From assembly GCA_963210315.1 (NCBI GenBank), contig OY723295.1:598501-662500 (forward strand): a stretch of 64,000 bases of DNA, written 5' to 3'. This DNA is from Rhynchopus euleeides (Eukaryota > Euglenozoa > Diplonemea > Diplonemida > Diplonemidae). Below are positions 61,001 through 64,000 of the stretch, piece after piece. The translations under genes and the position numbers were made by a program. The notes under the pieces were generated by a model that worked only from the letters and a program-made list of their open reading frames with translations, did no database searches and had not been told where the DNA came from. Positions within the stretch are counted from its first letter, which is position 1. Each line of letters begins with the position of its first letter.

Positions 61001-64000
61001 CACACGGCGGTGTTTGCCACTGCAGACTGCGTCGACGGTGGTGCGCACTTGCACATCCAGTCGTGTAGGCTGGCAAAAGAGGGGTTCGGGTCCTCACATG
61101 TCTGCCCTGCGGCGGCACACACGCCCTTCTCACAGGTCGCGCACTGCTGCTTGCACTCGTTGAGCAGGCAGGATGCAGCCTTCCCAGCCGCGGAACCTGA
61201 AGACGGCGCCACGCACCGGCACTCCCACGTCCCGTCCTTCAGCTTGTCGGTGTCGACGCACTGCTGCGCAGGCTTCGCTCCCTCGCACACGTACCGCTTG
61301 TCCATGCACTCGTCAACCTCGCACACAGCCACCGCCCCCTGCTGCACATTGGACGACGGCGGCGGGCACACGCACTCCCAGTCGTTCAGCGCCGTCAGGT
61401 TCCTGTCAATGCAGGTCTGGTTCGCCTTGCCGCACTTGTCCCCGTGGATGAGGCACTCGTCTGTTGTGCACAGTGCCGGCCCACCCGTCTTCGTCCCCTG
61501 GCGCGGCTTCACGCACACGCAGTCGAAGTCGCCGAGCGTACCGAGGTGTGAGTCGTGGCACGCCTGCCCCGCCTGCCCACAGATGGCCCCGGGAATGGTC
61601 CCGTTCACGTTCTCCGTGCACTCGTCCAGACCGCACACCGCCAGCCCCGCGGTGGCAAACTTGTCCTGCAGCGGGGGCGGGCAGCGGCACTGCCAGTCCC
61701 CCGTCGCGTAGGCCTCGGTGTTCTTGTCGTGGCATGTCTGCCCGTCACGCTCGCAGATGTTCCCGCCGCCCTTGTCCGCGCACGTCGGGCACACCTCCTT
61801 GCACTCGTTCAGCATGCACTTCGGCACCACCCCGCCAACCTTGAACGACGACCCCTCCGGGCACTGGCAGAACCAGTTCGACGGGGTGGCGTGGTCGGGG
61901 TCGACACACACCTGCTGGTCCAGCAGGCACACGTTCCCCTTCCCGCTGTCGGCACACGTCGGGCACTGCGCCGTGCACTCGTTCAGGGTACACGTGCCTG
62001 CCGGCCCCTTCGCTGCCGAGCCCGACGCGGGGGGCGGGCAGTGGCACTCCCAGTCGCCCGTCTTCTTTGTGTCGGGGTCGACGCACACCTGCCCGGCTGC
62101 TGCGCATGCGGTGGTGTGCTGCGTGCACTCGTCAAACATGCACTCCTGCACAGGCGCACCTGTCCGCGTGTTTGTCGAGGGCGGCGGGCACTTGCACATC
62201 CAGTCGCTCACGTGCAGCGGGCTGGTGCTGGGGTCCACACACGTCTGCCCCTTCGCACTGCACACGTCCTTCTCGCAGGTAGGGCACACCTCCTTGCACT
62301 CGTCCAGCACGCACACCGCGGCAGCCCCGACCAGCGCGTTCCCACGGGCAGGCGGCTTGCACTTGCACACCCAGTCGCCTGTCTTCGTCTTGTCAGGGTC
62401 CTCGCACACCTGGTCGTGCAGCTCGCACACGCCCTTCTTCTGCGACGCGCTGGTCTTCTGGCAGCTGGGGCACACCGTGGCACACTCGTCCAGCGTGCAC
62501 ACCGCCGTCTTGCCGACCACAGCAGCCCCAGTGTACGGGGCAATGCATGCGCATTGGAACTTCGTCCCGCCCGGTGCCTTTTCGCAGTGCTGACCCGCAG
62601 CGCTGCACACAGCCTCGCCGCCCTCTTTGCAGACATCCGGCGGCAGGCACTTGGCAGGCTTCTGCGCCCCCGCCACACCCCTGTCGGGTGCGATGCACTC
62701 GCAGAACCAGTTGCCGAGCTTCTTCACGTCGTGGTCCTTGCATGTCTGGCCCGCCTTGGCGCACACAGACCCCTTCGTCTTGCACTCGTCCTGCTCGCAC
62801 ACAGCAGGGCCCTTAACCTGCGACCCCTTGGCGGGCGCCACGCACTCGCAGTACCAGTCGTCCTTCTTCAGCTGGTCAGGGTCGACGCACTGCTGCCCCT
62901 TCAGGCACACCTTCCCGTTCGCCTCGCACTCGTCCTCCTCACACACGGCGGGGTTGGCGACAGCAAGCGTGTGCGACGGCGGTGGGCACTTGCATCTCCA
63001 GTCGTTTGTAGAGGCGGCGTCCTTGTTCGGGTCCTCGCATGTCTGCCCCTTCTTCTCGCACACGGTTTTCTTCGCCGTCGCGTCGTATGCGCACGTCGGG
63101 CACGCCAGAGCACACTCATCAAGGAGGCAACGCGCCACCGGCCCGCCCACATTCGACCCCACAGCAGGAGGCGCACACTTGCACACCCAGTCCCCGAGAG
63201 AGGTGTCCGTCTGCTTCGGGTCTTCGCACACCTGCCCGACAGCCGTGCACACATCCGTCGAGTTGTCGGTCGCGCACGTCGGGCACACCTCCGTGCACTC
63301 GTCCAGCACGCACACAGCCACACCCCCCACCTTCTTCGTTGCAGGGCCCACGGTGCACTCGCAGTACCAGTCGTTGTTGCTCGCCGTGTTGGGGTCCACG
63401 CACCGCTGGTTCATGGCGAGGCACACCGCAGCGTGCTCTGTGCACTCGTCCTCCACGCACACAGCCGGCACCTGCATGCCCGGTGCACCGGTCTTCGGCG
63501 GCACACACTTGCACTGCCAGTCGTCTGTGACGAGATTGTTCGGGTCGACACAGAGCTGCCCCTTCTCCGTGCACTTGTTGCTCTGCCCGCTTGGGATCCC
63601 AGGCACAGGCTTCTGTGCCGACGGCTTCCCCCCATCCGCGGGAACCTGCCCTGCCGCGACGCAAGACTGACGGCGGGCACTGCACTCCGGCTTCTTCTTG
63701 TTGTAGTCGTCGGCAGCAAGGTAGCACCAGTCCCCCGACGGGTCCGCCTGGGGGTTGCAGCACCCCGTGTCACACGGCTTCGACGCCCCGGGGCCAGGAG
63801 GCAGCTGGATCGGCTTCCCGGTGTGGTCCTTGAAGGTCGCCGTCCACCCGCACGCACAGAGGCACCCATCCTTCGTGTAGCGCGGCACGTGGGCGCACGT
63901 CACCGCCGATGAGTACTCCACGCACTCGTCCTTCCCCTCCTGGCACTGTGCCACAGGCGCCGTCACGGCAGACTTGGCACTCCCCTTGCAGGTGCACGTC
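52092..64000 (-). CDS. Giant EGF-like-repeat type I membrane protein, 3' part
   Basis: Minus strand; the 5' end lies beyond 64000. Exons are 64000-54393, 54179-54030, 53839-53489, 53432-53215 and 52982-52092, joining in frame to more than 3,700 residues. Introns are 213, 190, 56 and 232 bp, each starting GTATG(T/C) and ending in CAG or ACAG. The body is about 65 tandem modules of 45-50 residues with the pattern DEC...C..AGQ.C.DP......DW.C.C..P..G.....A.C, close to calcium-binding EGF modules. Three larger Cys-rich modules interrupt it. The last exon ends in a stalk, one membrane helix (LLPLLLLLCCSCCLLAFLA), a stop-transfer MRRRK and an acidic tail ending DDDDDI. The stop is UAG. Probably a surface adhesion or receptor protein; no named family. 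Confidence 0.85.
54563..54840 (-). repeat. Large Cys-rich module 3 of the EGF-like protein
   Basis: About 90 residues: YTLDGCECACDW, a GMGPG segment, CHTACCNPDRSADGDWCFVA, then a Lys/Arg-rich end with two Cys. The same plan appears at 58127-58400 and 63660-63924. Confidence 0.85.
58127..58400 (-). repeat. Large Cys-rich module 2 of the EGF-like protein
   Basis: VTADGCECECECGWKY, GAGPGIDSECHAGCCNP, GGDWCIVADTAANK. Same order of Cys as modules 1 and 3. Confidence 0.85.
63660..63924 (-). repeat. Large Cys-rich module 1 of the EGF-like protein
   Basis: YTKDGCLCACGW, PPGPGASKPCDTGCCNP, SGDWCYLAADDYNKKKPEC. The most N-terminal copy visible in the window. Confidence 0.85.

Noticed and set aside
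51789-63912. Very long plus-strand frames (for example 54316-57588, 57832-59925, 61555-63912) opposite the EGF-like gene
   Set aside because: They are antisense images of a GC-rich repetitive gene. Their products are Arg/His/Leu/Ala-rich with no domain, and the minus strand has a regular Cys pattern and consistent splice sites.

Overview
This looks like a piece of a nuclear chromosome from a GC-rich protist. Two multi-exon genes carry small spliceosomal introns (49 to 232 bases where fully resolved) with a GTATGY-type 5' splice site, so the window is eukaryotic. The five recognisable host genes all lie on the minus strand, while nearly every transposon frame lies on the plus strand. One-directional host genes, a tyrosine-recombinase retroelement with the gene order gag-YR-RT, and a pyrimidine tract plus AG just before the OLA1/YchF start together hint at Euglenozoa (for example a diplonemid). 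That is inference only; no spliced-leader gene, rRNA or tRNA was recognised.

Layout. 1-0.9 kb: a 41-bp satellite. 2.7-11.2 kb: two copies of a foldback element built of TACATGTA words. One is interrupted by a 1-kb TIR element, the other by a young DIRS/VIPER-type element with complete split direct repeats. 12.2 kb: a LINE 3' stub. 14.4-23.5 kb: a large LINE whose coiled-coil ORF1 and OTU/endonuclease/RT/RNase H ORF2 share one frame and are separated by a single UAG. 23.9-27.9 kb: a three-exon gene for a Cys-rich type I membrane protein. 28.3-30.2 kb: repeats, including a MULE-like element with a 9-bp target duplication. 30.3-32.7 kb: a ZW10-like gene. 33-36.5 kb: dispersed hairpin repeats. 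36.5-37.8 kb: a GLT1D1-like glycosyltransferase. 38.0-38.9 kb: three copies of a 155-bp repeat. 39.6-40.7 kb: a YchF/OLA1 GTPase. 41-44.7 kb: no gene seen, local duplications. 44.7-51.9 kb: a nested stack of at least six inverted-repeat elements. 52.1-64 kb: the 3' part of a giant gene for an EGF-like membrane protein of more than 3,700 residues, running off the right edge.

The most novel-looking part is the 44.7-51.9 kb stack. It holds several TA-flanked families, each with its own short (often palindromic) word repeated at its ends (ACAAGTGG, CGTACG, TACATGTA). One 3.36-kb member carries four overlapping frames, with a possible DDE-like region and three C2H2 fingers. Its insertion can be proved inside this window, because a second copy of its host element keeps the empty TA site. 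I read these as related DNA transposons that I cannot assign to a named superfamily.
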